Assembly (NCBI GenBank): GCA_001695595.3
Contig: MBPM02000059.1
Coordinates: forward strand, 248,001-312,000
Length of the DNA stretch: 64,000 bases
Source of the DNA: Plasmopara viticola
Lineage: Eukaryota > Oomycota > Peronosporomycetes > Peronosporales > Peronosporaceae
Reading direction: 5' to 3'
Part shown: positions 34,559 through 43,881 of the stretch, piece after piece
Layout: every line of letters starts with the position of its first letter
Numbering within the stretch: position 1 is the first letter of the stretch
The notes under the pieces: model-generated
What the model was told of the DNA's origin: nothing
Seen by the model: the letters and a program-made list of their open reading frames with translations, nothing else
Databases searched by the model: none
Program-made: the position numbers and the translations under genes

Positions 34559-34884
34559 GTATTGTATTGTATTACGTTATCGCGTTGCCAAAATATGCAC
34601 GTGCTAGGCTCAGTCTGGCTAGTCCACGGCATTGAGTGGTGTCCGCATACGTTGGGTCTCGTTCGGCGGGCAGTGCAGCCAGCACCGAGGTCGTGAGGGT
34701 CTTCCATTAATTTGTTCAGCTCTGACTTGGTAAGAGTCCAGGTGGCGCCCTGGTGCTGGAGACCGTCGCGTCGAGGGTGAGACTCGTTAGAGTCCTGCAC
34801 ATGCCCGAGAGCACCTTCCCGAAGCGTGCGAGCATTAAGCCCTCGCGCTTGGAAGAAGGGCGTCACCCCAACCTTTTCCGAAGC
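34559..34884 (-). mobile_element. Short retroposon family A, copy 2
   Basis: A 326 bp element flanked by a perfect 15 bp duplication GACACATACAGTATT (34544-34558 and 34885-34899). The left end has a GTATT-repeat tail and the right end is TTCCG. Read on the minus strand it therefore ends in an (AATAC)n-type tail, as in SINEs and other target-primed retroposons. A frame of about 100 codons stays open along most of the minus strand and is shared with copies 3 and 4. No clear pol III A-box was found. Confidence 0.85.
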
Positions 34885-35090
34885 GACACATACAGTATTA
34901 TGTTAAATTGAGCCCGTTATTAGACCGTTTTAGACAATAATATCAATTTAAGACGTCAAGAACTTAGGTTTCGCACAATTTCGATACACAGGGTTCTAAA
35001 TTCAAAATACACAGATAATTTTGTTAATCATAGCCAGATTGAGCAACAGTGTTGTACCCAAAATTGTTCAAAGATTTTGGCTATCAAACT

Positions 35091-35380
35091 TACACGCTAG
35101 GACTAAGCTGTCCTTAGCGCGGAATGTTGGTAGCTATCCAGCCCAAATCAGTGACCGCTTGATTGCACTGATAGACTTTTTGGCCAATTGGGCGTCCAGC
35201 ACAATCAACTGTTACACAAGCATTTTTGAGTTCGGGTCGGTAGGGCAGTTACATTTTAGGTTGTAATCACTCTTCCACTTCAGTGACTTGGCCCCGGCTG
35301 CCTTAATTCGGATCGCATGGGTATTGAATCAGGTACGTGGTTCCGCGACTAGCCACTCGAGCCACAGGGTGAGAGCCGGA
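35091..35380 (-). mobile_element. tRNA-derived SINE family B, copy 1
   Basis: This copy of about 290 bp is diverged from the element at 51849-52169. It shares the block from CGCTAGGACTAAGCTGT to the end CTCGAGCCACAGG. On the minus strand the 5' end begins CCTGTGGCTCGAG, a tRNA-like A-box region. Possible target duplications are GCTATCAAACT (35080-35090) and GCCATCAAGTG (35381-35391), which are imperfect. It lies between copies 2 and 3 of family A. Confidence 0.7.
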
Positions 35381-35395
35381 GCCATCAAGTGGACA

Positions 35396-36403
35396 GACTA
35401 ACGTACTCTTGTTTTACTCTGTTAAATATGTAAGACTTGTCGAGCGCCTCTTGCGTTCCGGACAGTAGGGTGCCAACCCGTCTCGCTCCTAGATTCACTA
35501 CCTGAACTACTCGCTTCTGCCTTCGTCTTATCTTCGTGCATATGTAGATAGAGCTGAAACAAATTTATATGTCTGATATTAGTTTACACTTTATGTTTGT
35601 CGAGCTCTAAGCCGATGCCTTGAGGAAGGATTGAGGTATCACTACCAAAACTAAATGAGTTCCTAAGCATTACATTTTTATTTTATAGCTAACGATGCTG
35701 GACTTCGTGTGTTTGTCTAAGTATGGCAATTGCTCTTATCTTAGTCTATGTTAACAATATTTACCTCTAGCCTTACATACGAAACATTTTAGTCGAGAAG
35801 TATAATTGTGGAAAGAAGAGGAAAAAGAGAGTCTGCACTGCACAGTGTTTCTCTTAAGCTACGCTAATATTTCATGAAATGTAAGACAATGTAACAAAGG
35901 CGAGAAAAAACTTGTGCACGTCTTTACAACTAATGAATGGGTATTCGCTTCACTGGCACGTTCTAGTTTACCACTTATGTGACTTTCATTATGATACATA
36001 CATTCGTACTATCTTGATACCTGCGTTGTTTGACGGCGCTCAACGCGCAATTAAACGACCAAAGTTTGATTGATATGCCAGTCTCAATGGATTAATTTCC
36101 AAGACTATTGACATTTCCCGTCTAGATCTTCTCCACTATCCCGATCATTTTGCTTTAATGGGCAAAAAGCCTAGCTTGTATCTTATCTTTGAGTCAATTA
36201 TGATGACGGCTACTTGTTATAAATGTCGGTGATACACCGTAGGTCAGTACTTAAATACATTGAACATTCGATGTCGCATGGAATGCGTTGCGTCATTCGA
36301 TGACACTACCTGAAATGTCGACGAATACTGTCTTTGTGGACCCCAAGCGGTCATGCAAACCCTCTCACACGTCCGTAATGAACACAGTAATTACGATTTT
36401 TTT
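35396..36403. other. Intergenic, no gene supported
   Basis: No domain, splice structure or repeat is recognised in this kilobase. Confidence 0.4.
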
Positions 36404-36416
36404 CCACGGCGATTGT

Positions 36417-36738
36417 ATTGTATTGTATTACGTTATCGCGTTGCCAAGTTATGCACGTGCAAGGCTCTATGGCTAGTCCACGGCATAGAGTGGTGTCCGC
36501 ATACGTCGGGTCTCGTTCGGCGGGCAGTGCAGCCAGCACCGAGGCCGTGAGGGTCTTCCATTATTTTGTGTAGTTCTGACTTGGTAAGAGCCCAGGTAGC
36601 GCCCTGGTGCTGGAGACCGTCGCGCCGAGGGTGAGACTCGTTAGAGACCTGCAGATGCCCGAGAGCACCTGCCCGAAGCGCGCGAGCATTTAGCCCCCGC
36701 GCTTGGAAGGAGGGCGTCACCTCAACCTTTTCCGAAAA
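36417..36738 (-). mobile_element. Short retroposon family A, copy 3
   Basis: A 322 bp copy with a perfect 13 bp target duplication CCACGGCGATTGT (36404-36416 and 36739-36751). The tail is GTATT units at the left end. The minus-strand frame at 36433-36720 (95 codons) reads through almost the whole element, with the shared stretch MEDPHGLGAGCTARRTRPD. Confidence 0.9.
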
Positions 36739-36751
36739 CCACGGCGATTGT

Positions 36752-38099
36752 CGAGTAAATATATGAGTTTTAGCTGACTGCCCAATTCAAAATTTGACGA
36801 AATCTTGTAATGTATCGTCACGAAATTCTCGTCTAATAAGCTGCTGAACTAACGCGCAATTCTTACTTATTTCTGATACGATGCAAGTAAAATTTAGGCC
36901 TGAGCTATGATAGGCACCGTATACTTTCAATAAACATATAAGCTCATGAAGCTGCCATTTATTGGCGACATACAAATATTTTGGACTTTCATCAAATTGA
37001 AACTTTGATTGCATCGACTTGTCAACTTACAAGAACAGCATTTCATACCAGACCTTCATATAAATCTCACCAAGCTTCTTCTTCGTGTCGTTTTGCTAAA
37101 TATTCGCAAATGAACAAGCTTCTTATATGGCGCCTCCAATCATTTGCAAGCATTAACAACGAATAATCTGGCCAACTCTGGAGCCCGCTCATCAATGCTC
37201 TTCGAAGTGGCGTTCGCCCAATTATACAACCTTTCTCCCTTATGATGGCGTCTTTACCTCCTCCCTTGCCCTTCAACCGCAGGCTGTATTTTGTACAGGG
37301 TTGTTGTCATTCCAACTGTTTTGTAACACAAAGCGGGAAAAAGTAAAGAGCTTAAAGTGAGTGGCTCCCTTAAAATCTCTTATAAAATTAAATACTTCTA
37401 CCACCAGGTTCACAGTTTTCCAAGCTTTGCAGCACATTGTTCCTCTTCAACCTTCATGCCTTACAAAAAATGCAAGTGGCAATGAAGAAGAATCGTCGTT
37501 TCTGTATGAAAAAAGGGATTGCTTACCTAAAAACGGAAGTACTTTGCCGGAAAAGGTTAAAAGGCTACAATGACTTGTAAGATTGTAAAAGGGCGTGTAT
37601 ATATGCGTAAGCGCTACGCTTTACATACTACTGGTAGTAGTAATAGCCAGCACATTACACCGGCAGTTTTTTTTCTTAGCTTTATTTAACAAGGAGAATA
37701 AAGCTAACCGTTTCTAATGCAATTTTACGACTTTGACGACACAACCTCCTGACCACCTTATGACGAGAGAAAGCGCCACCACTTCAGAAGTAGTTTAAAT
37801 GCTCTCGTCTTCTTAGAAGCGACAGCCGATGGTTTCAACGAGGACAACCTCTCGACCACCTGAGAGTGAATGCAACGTCTCTTGGATCTTAGGGTAGTTC
37901 AAGAACCTCATTCAAACTAAACACGTGCATTGATAAATGCAATAGATAATTGCGCCGGCATATTTTTACCGCAAGGAATAGTTCAGAGCAGCGCGACGCG
38001 TGGCGTCTCACCATTGATTGGAAATTCTATATGACACGCCTTCATTTCCGCTTAAATACATCTAGAAATTATCTCCTTTCAATTCCAGAATCTGAAAAG
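36752..38099. other. Intergenic upstream of the CRN pseudogene
   Basis: No gene is supportable. A short frame ending at 37573 contains an EEE cluster but lacks a signal peptide and an RxLR motif, so it was not called. The last 200 bp would be the former CRN promoter. Confidence 0.4.
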
Positions 38100-39178
38100 A
38101 TGGTCAAGCTTTTCTGTGGGATCGTTGGTTTGGTGGGAAGCACGTTCTCGGTGCGAGTAGACGAAGACGACTTGGTCGATGACTTGAAAGATGCGATTAA
38201 GGCGAAGAAGTCGACGCGAAGACGCGAAGAACCTGCAGCTCTTCCTGACGGAGACGGCGACCAGCGCGTGGCTGCCGGACGACGATACTCTGGACGCGGT
38301 GCTTTAGAGCAGAGATGTTTCTTCCTATGTGAAGATGCGCGCGTCGTGAAAGCTGTCCAAACCAAGCCTCTTTGGGCCGAACGTGTCGCTCGGAGAGGAC
38401 GTGGTTCACGTGCTGGTGGTGGTTTCCGAGTCGTGGGGTGTAGATTCCCAATTGCTCCAACTGCAGAAAGCACTCTTGCAGCATACGTTGTTGGATTCGC
38501 CTTCATCGACGTCAGCACGAAGTCGTGATTTTAAAACGAGTCTGATCAAGACGTATCAGTGCGACATGGGGACGTATCAGGACGACACGGAGAATCGAAT
38601 GCTGCGGTGCATGTTGCTTAACACAGCGCTTCCGGCGGGGTTGGTCATCGCCTCTCATTTGTTTCGTTGGAAAAACGCGTTTCTCTTACGTAAGCTGATG
38701 GGCTTCGATCGCATTGTTGATGTGAAGAATGGATTGTTGCTATTCAAGCCACTAAAGCATGCATTTGATCACTTCTAGATCAGTTTCATCTACGACAAGG
38801 GCAGCAACGAGTTCCGTTTGAAAGTCTTCGATCCTTCATTACGTCGACAGCGATTGTTCGCAAAGCTGCATTCAGACCAGCGCAATCTTCTGCTTCGAGG
38901 CGAAATACTGTCTAAACACTGGAAAAACGTGGCAAAAGGCTGACACCTGGTACTGATTTCGACATTTAGACAACATTTGGTGGCGTCGAAGGTCAACCAC
39001 TGTGTTTCATTTGGAGCGTCTCTGCAAGCGCTGCTTGAACTTACAAGCCCGTTTAGCGCGGAAGAAAGCGATCGAAGCAAAGTGGATTCACTCAGATGAA
39101 GACGAATTTGAAGATTTTTGGTCGGAAGGAATGTCGTTGGCTGAAAAGTTGGATTTCTTTTCCGCACGTGATAGCTAA
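38100..39178 (+). pseudogene. Crinkler (CRN) effector pseudogene with HNH-like C-terminal domain
   Basis: This is a broken CRN effector gene. The N-terminus at 38100 (MVKLFCGIVGLVGS) is the typical CRN header. After a frameshift near 38215, an LQLFLTE motif corresponds to the LxLFLAK translocation signature. The sequence DVVHVLVVVSE near 38400 corresponds to the HVLVxxP motif that ends the CRN header. The C-terminal region (38600-38940) resembles the HNH nuclease-type domain found in some CRNs (a C-x-L pattern, ASHLF, then NGLLL and an FD-like segment). The breaks seen are the frameshift, in-frame stops near 38308 and 38350, a stop at 38776-38778, and later shifts. The last recognisable frame stops at 39178. 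It was probably a secreted, host-nucleus-targeted protein and is now dead. Confidence 0.85.
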
Positions 39179-39734
39179 GACTTCCCAGTTGCCGAGTTTA
39201 AGTCCAATGGCGAACGCCGGTCTCGTCGGAATGGTGCAGCTGAACAAGGTGGTTACATATTGGATGCTGCAAGCAGCATGATAAACCAATATTTTTTGAT
39301 CCTGACGAATATAAAGTTAGTAGTATATAAAGATGACATACTCACCCGATCAATATCCCGCTAATAAAGAGCGCATCAATGAAGCGCAGAAGCGCTACTT
39401 CCAGCGCTTACGTGAAGCTCGTCTATCCAATCAAAAGGGATGCGACGATAAGAATAGGGATCAAATTTGAACACGCAAGCGAAAGCCGAAAAGAGAACTT
39501 GGTACCGGTGAAGCCGAACTTAACGCTGAAACCGAACTTAGTTGATTATTTCTTTTTTTTCTTACATAAAAAACCAATCCGTGTATAGACAATGACTGAC
39601 GATACATTACCACGCTTACGATTTAAAGGACCCTTCGTCAAGTATTTGAATTAATTAATTTCGACATTTTTTGTATGAGGCCAAGATATAAAGTCGATCC
39701 TGATACAAGATCCAATAATTATTAAGTCATTTCC
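39179..39734. other. Intergenic, no gene supported
   Basis: Short AT-rich interval between the CRN pseudogene and the rearranged repeat copy B. Confidence 0.4.
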
Positions 39735-39806
39735 ACGGGTATTTTGCAAGTATGTATCAAGCAATGATTATTAGATCATATACTGCCTTCCTGTTATACC
39801 GCACTG
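39735..39806 (-). repeat. Displaced fragment of repeat X
   Basis: This stretch of about 70 bp (GTATTTTGCAAGTATG... to ...TATACCGCACTGCC) matches the reverse complement of about 4858-4930 inside block X of copy A. The same fragment is missing at its expected place in the X block of copy B. It shows that copy B was rearranged more than once. Confidence 0.6.
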
Positions 39807-39808
39807 CC

Positions 39809-40078
39809 TTCTTCCAAGCATATATAGGCAACATGTTTGCATACGAAGTCGAAGGTCTAAAGAGACTGAACATTGATGCTGTTCGCTGGGGTATTACCTA
39901 TCGCGTTAAGGTGCGTGGTAGAACTGGCAAGATGGTTTATGTTAGCAACATTTCCCGTCCGATCAATCAGAAGCTGCTAGCTAAGCTCTCTGTCGAGACT
40001 CTGAAGAAGCACATGTCCACTAATTACAAGACTGACCCCAAGTATCGTTTCTACAATGGAAAACACATGAAGCCCCAC
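39809..40078 (+). pseudogene. Unidentified gene fragment between repeat pieces
   Basis: An open stretch with a coding look (FAYEVEGLKRLNIDAVRWG ... VYVSNISRPINQKLLAKL ... YRFYNGKHMKP) lies between the displaced X fragment and block Y. Upstream of about 39807 the frame runs into repeat sequence. Downstream it enters block Y and stops at 40120. I therefore read it as about 90 residues of a larger gene captured or truncated by the repeat, not as a complete gene. Its codon use and lack of stops favour a once-real protein. I do not recognise the family, and no signal peptide or effector motif is visible. Confidence 0.45.
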
Positions 40079-40079
40079 C

Positions 40080-40420
40080 TGAGTCTCGCTTTTTTTGGGA
40101 CCTTCCACATATCTGCTTAACTCCACAAGTTTTTAATTCCGAGACTTAATGTAATCGATGTAACTCTTATATGAGAATTGTACTTTATTCACGCTTGTCG
40201 ATAAAAAGGAGCATATATAAATGCTAGTTACAGAACAACAATTAGGGATTCTATATTAAATAGGGGTGAACGACTTTCTCGCGTAATAAATCGATCACCT
40301 GCGAAATGTCGTGGTTTCGCAATACCATACCTCATCGTTACTATTTTTATGGGTTATACTCGCTTAGAATACTATTGACAGTGACACCGACGACGAATGA
40401 TCACACTTTGGCCTCCCCGT
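40080..40420 (+). repeat. Repeat block Y, copy B
   Basis: Near-identical to 5283-5643 in the same orientation. It ends at GGCCTCCCCGTTG and is joined directly to inverted block X, whereas in copy A the far end of block Y faces unrelated DNA. Confidence 0.75.
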
Positions 40421-41440
40421 TGGGAGAAACGGTGTCGAAGTACAATGGGCGGGCACGCGAATTCGCACCTACGTACAACATATCAGCTAAGGTGCCATAC
40501 CCAGTGTGAGGCAAGCTAAAGTGCCAGCTGACACAAGTCTTTTTGGCGCCATGTATGCGCACTGTGTTCGTACAGAGTGAGTTCAGGTCGTTCTATAATT
40601 ACAAACAAGTGTAAAAACAATCAATCTCACCCTAAGAGCTAGTATTCGTCCCGATATTAGGCCTCAATGTGTCTCCTTATTCCCACATGTGACCATTCAG
40701 GCAAAAAATGAAAATTGAGGAGCGATACTTTTCAGCGTACTAATGTTCGAATATCACTTGATTTCTGTCGCACAAAATTGTAATGCCACCAACTAGCGTG
40801 ACACAAAAAACGCAACTCCGTTCCAGTAAGACTTTGAACCTTACAAGTCTTAACGTTTTTGATTTTTTGCCTATCTATTATCTCTTTTGTTTATCGTCAG
40901 ATTATAAACACACAAGCCAAGCTCACAATGTTAAATCAAGTACATTATACTGTCGATTCGCTCGCTTGTAGAGCGCGCTTGCTTTGCGCGCATCGGACAT
41001 AATCTTAAAGCGAACGAAACCCAGGCTGTGTATTTAGCTACGACCTGGCAACCTTATTATATGAGTGTAAAGAGGGTGCGAGGCCTTTTCAGCGAAGCCT
41101 GAGATCTGCTCGTAAGTCTGTGTTTCGGACCACTGGAACTAGTCGATCCATGTGGTGGACATTGAAGAGGCGAAAAGGAGGACGTGGAGTGACACTCGGG
41201 ACACTGAGCTATACTCGCAGGTGGCAATACCCACTGCATGTCGTAAAATACATGGTAAGCATACGCAAATAGAAGTATGGGCGATGGACTGCGCATGGAG
41301 AGGCACGAAATGTCCCTGGTAGAGAATATCATTTTCTACATGCCACGAGTGGCGTGATTAGTATTCAGCCAAGGCATACGAAATCAGGTTGCGTGTAGAC
41401 CCAGGCATAAAGATTAAGACTTTGAAGATGCACGTACAGT
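40421..41440 (-). repeat. Repeat block X, copy B (inverted)
   Basis: Reverse complement of 4070-5262, with internal deletions of about 80 and 100 bp relative to copy A. The junction with block Y is sharp at GGAGAAACGGTGTCG. No coding domain is recognised. Confidence 0.75.
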
Positions 41441-42399
41441 CTATTACTACTACTGGTAATGCTACCTTGTCACCATTACCAACCATCTTATTTCCTTGGA
41501 CCGTAAACGGATAACAATGTCGTAACCATTAATATCAATTTTAGTCTGTAGATTTGTGTAAGCATGCGTCTGGTTCCAGCGAACATGCGCTACAGACCAA
41601 GAAACGTACTGATTACGTTGCTATAGCTCCCACCTAGCTAATTTGTTTAAATAGCGGAGACTTCATCATGTCTTATCCATCCGTAGAGATATCATCATGA
41701 GTTCAATTTGTGACGTCAGCCTGTTGATTCGGCAGTTCTGCGCATAAAATCGTCGTTTTCTCTGACTGGTTTTGTACAAATATTCACCAATTTCTATACG
41801 GCCAGTGCGCTTAGGTGATCACAGTTCAGTGTCAAACTCACGGCTTTTTTCTACATGTGTACTCAGTATGCTTCCAAGACATGCTAGATCTTCGATATGT
41901 CCAGAAATACAAAGCTCGGCATGTGAGGTAGTGTGCCGAAGCGCATTTGGTACCCTGACGCATTCTTGGCGCACTGCAGCTCCAAACACACGCTGCCCTT
42001 AAGTCTATAAATAATAAAACAAATCACGGACAAATTGATAATGCAAGCAGGTGAAAGCTAATGCTAAATGAAACACGGCTCATGGTGCGTCGTCTATACT
42101 GCTTCCACGTGCGAAGAGCTCAAAGCGTCGCATCAAAAACAAGCCAGAGTAAAATCATCCGGCGAAGTTGCCAAATTTTGGCGGTTGCTCAATTGGGTAT
42201 ATCGTCCCTTTCTTATTGCATTCTATTGGGTTACAAATACCAAAGGGGACTAAATCGGGTACGCGCTCTCAAAACCCGCTCAATTTTTTACACCCTTTTT
42301 CTTGCGCTCAAAAAATTGCGGTTTTGGCCCATCTCTGAATTTTTAAGACATTTTGTAATCGGACATTGAGTAGATGTGTCCGTCAGCCAGCGCATTCCT
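41441..42399. other. Intergenic upstream of the mannosyltransferase gene
   Basis: No gene is supportable. The last 150 bp are pyrimidine-rich and would be the promoter of the gene at 42400. Confidence 0.4.
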
Positions 42400-43794
42400 A
42401 TGAAACTCTCCTTCCACCTCAACGCAAGGAAGACCATCTTCGTGTTTGTAGCCATCACAATTGTGCTTGCGACCATCACCTACGTCAACCTCACGCTCAT
42501 GCACAATACGCCCGTCGGTCCTACTCATCGTCTCCGCTCCGCTTTGCCTAACCAATCGCATCCAGTGGACCTGGGTACAAGTGATCCGACATCATCTTTT
42601 TATCGGCGTGGCAAAAACTTTGACACGACAGTCAGTCGCGAGCGTGCCTTTATCATGTGTCTGCACGACAAGATGCTCAACTTGGGCCTGTCACTCATTC
42701 GCGAGCTCCGCTGTCTCGGGAATCAAGACCTCATTCAAGTGTATTATTGTAAGAGAGCAGAATTGTCTGCTCAATCCGCCAATCTCTTGTTTCTACTGGA
42801 TAATCGTTTGGAACTAGTGGACGTTTGCTCGGACTATATGGCCCGTGGTGTCGTGACAGCAGATTTGGCCAAAACGTTCCAGAGTTATTGGATCAAGGTT
42901 CTGGCGCTGTGCCACACTGATGTTCGCCACGTCATTCTGCTCGACGCGGATAATATCGTCTTTCGGGATCCTACCATCGTGCGCAGCTTGGACGGATATG
43001 TAGAAACTGGTACCACGTTCTTTTACGATCGTGTCCGACCTGGCACAGGCTTCTTTACGCGTGATGACGACGGGGACATGTACTTGCACAAACTCCTGCA
43101 CCAATTTGATTACGCCAAGTTTAATGTTTCGGGCGGCTATGCGCCTTCCCAACACTTGCTTGGCTCGTTTGCATTCAATGGCTGGACGTACCACGAAATG
43201 GATTCGTCAATGGTCGTGATTGACAAGCAACGCGCGGGCAAAGCAGTGATGAATATTTTATTCTGGTTTAGCACGGAAGAACGTTTTCGCTTCAAGTATT
43301 CATGGGGGGATAAAGAGACGTTTTGGCTAGCGTTCGAATTGGCTCATGTCCCCTACGCCTTTTCGCCTTGGAGTATCAGTGCAGTCGATTCCATGCCCAA
43401 CGAAGACATGACGTATCACCCTGATACGCTTTGCAATAGTATGTTGCACTTTATGCCCGATCCTCGAGCCGAGACACCCGAGATCTTGTTCGTGAATGGC
43501 AAGGCTCTCATTGATCCGTATCCTCAAGGCCTTCATCCTAGGCGCAAGGTGAAGCCAAACAATCGATTCAACACTGTTCCAACCCACATGACGCCTCGTC
43601 AAGAGCGAAAACGCTTCAACAAGGCGGCAAACTCGAAGCAAAAGTTCAATTCCGAATGCCTCGTTGGCATGGGATCCACCCCTTTACCCGGCTATTTCTT
43701 TCAATATCTATTGCGCCACCGGCTTTACTTTTTTGGCCTCTCAATGGGTGTCCTTGGGTCGCTCGAGCACTGCGACATCTATTCGTTGACTTGA
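42400..43794 (+). CDS. GT71-like (MNN1-type) alpha-mannosyltransferase, type II membrane protein, 464 aa
   Basis: A Golgi-type glycosyltransferase. A short cytosolic N-terminus is followed by one membrane anchor (about residues 11-33), a stem, and a luminal catalytic domain. The metal and nucleotide-sugar binding motif is LDADN (181-185), a DxD variant preceded by HVIL. A second conserved block, GDKETFW (303-309), is typical of the MNN1/GT71 fungal alpha-1,3-mannosyltransferases. These add mannose from GDP-mannose to N- or O-linked glycans of secreted and wall proteins. Donor and linkage are inferred from the family and not visible directly. I start at the ATG at 42400, which begins the anchor. 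A GTG eight codons upstream is in frame but unlikely. The gene is intronless and converges with the coiled-coil gene, 87 bp apart. Confidence 0.85.
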   Translation: MKLSFHLNARKTIFVFVAITIVLATITYVNLTLMHNTPVGPTHRLRSALPNQSHPVDLGTSDPTSSFYRRGKNFDTTVSRERAFIMCLHDKMLNLGLSLIRELRCLGNQDLIQVYYCKRAELSAQSANLLFLLDNRLELVDVCSDYMARGVVTADLAKTFQSYWIKVLALCHTDVRHVILLDADNIVFRDPTIVRSLDGYVETGTTFFYDRVRPGTGFFTRDDDGDMYLHKLLHQFDYAKFNVSGGYAPSQHLLGSFAFNGWTYHEMDSSMVVIDKQRAGKAVMNILFWFSTEERFRFKYSWGDKETFWLAFELAHVPYAFSPWSISAVDSMPNEDMTYHPDTLCNSMLHFMPDPRAETPEILFVNGKALIDPYPQGLHPRRKVKPNNRFNTVPTHMTPRQERKRFNKAANSKQKFNSECLVGMGSTPLPGYFFQYLLRHRLYFFGLSMGVLGSLEHCDIYSLT

Positions 43795-43881
43795 AGTTTT
43801 GATACACTTGCGTACTTTTGGGTCATTCAGTTAATGTTATCTTACGTTGTCCACCATACTTTTCCGTTTTATAATATCTTT

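Noticed and set aside
37361..37573. Short frame with an EEE cluster, considered as an RxLR-EER effector
   Set aside because: It starts with GTG, has no signal peptide and no RxLR motif; the acidic cluster alone is not evidence.
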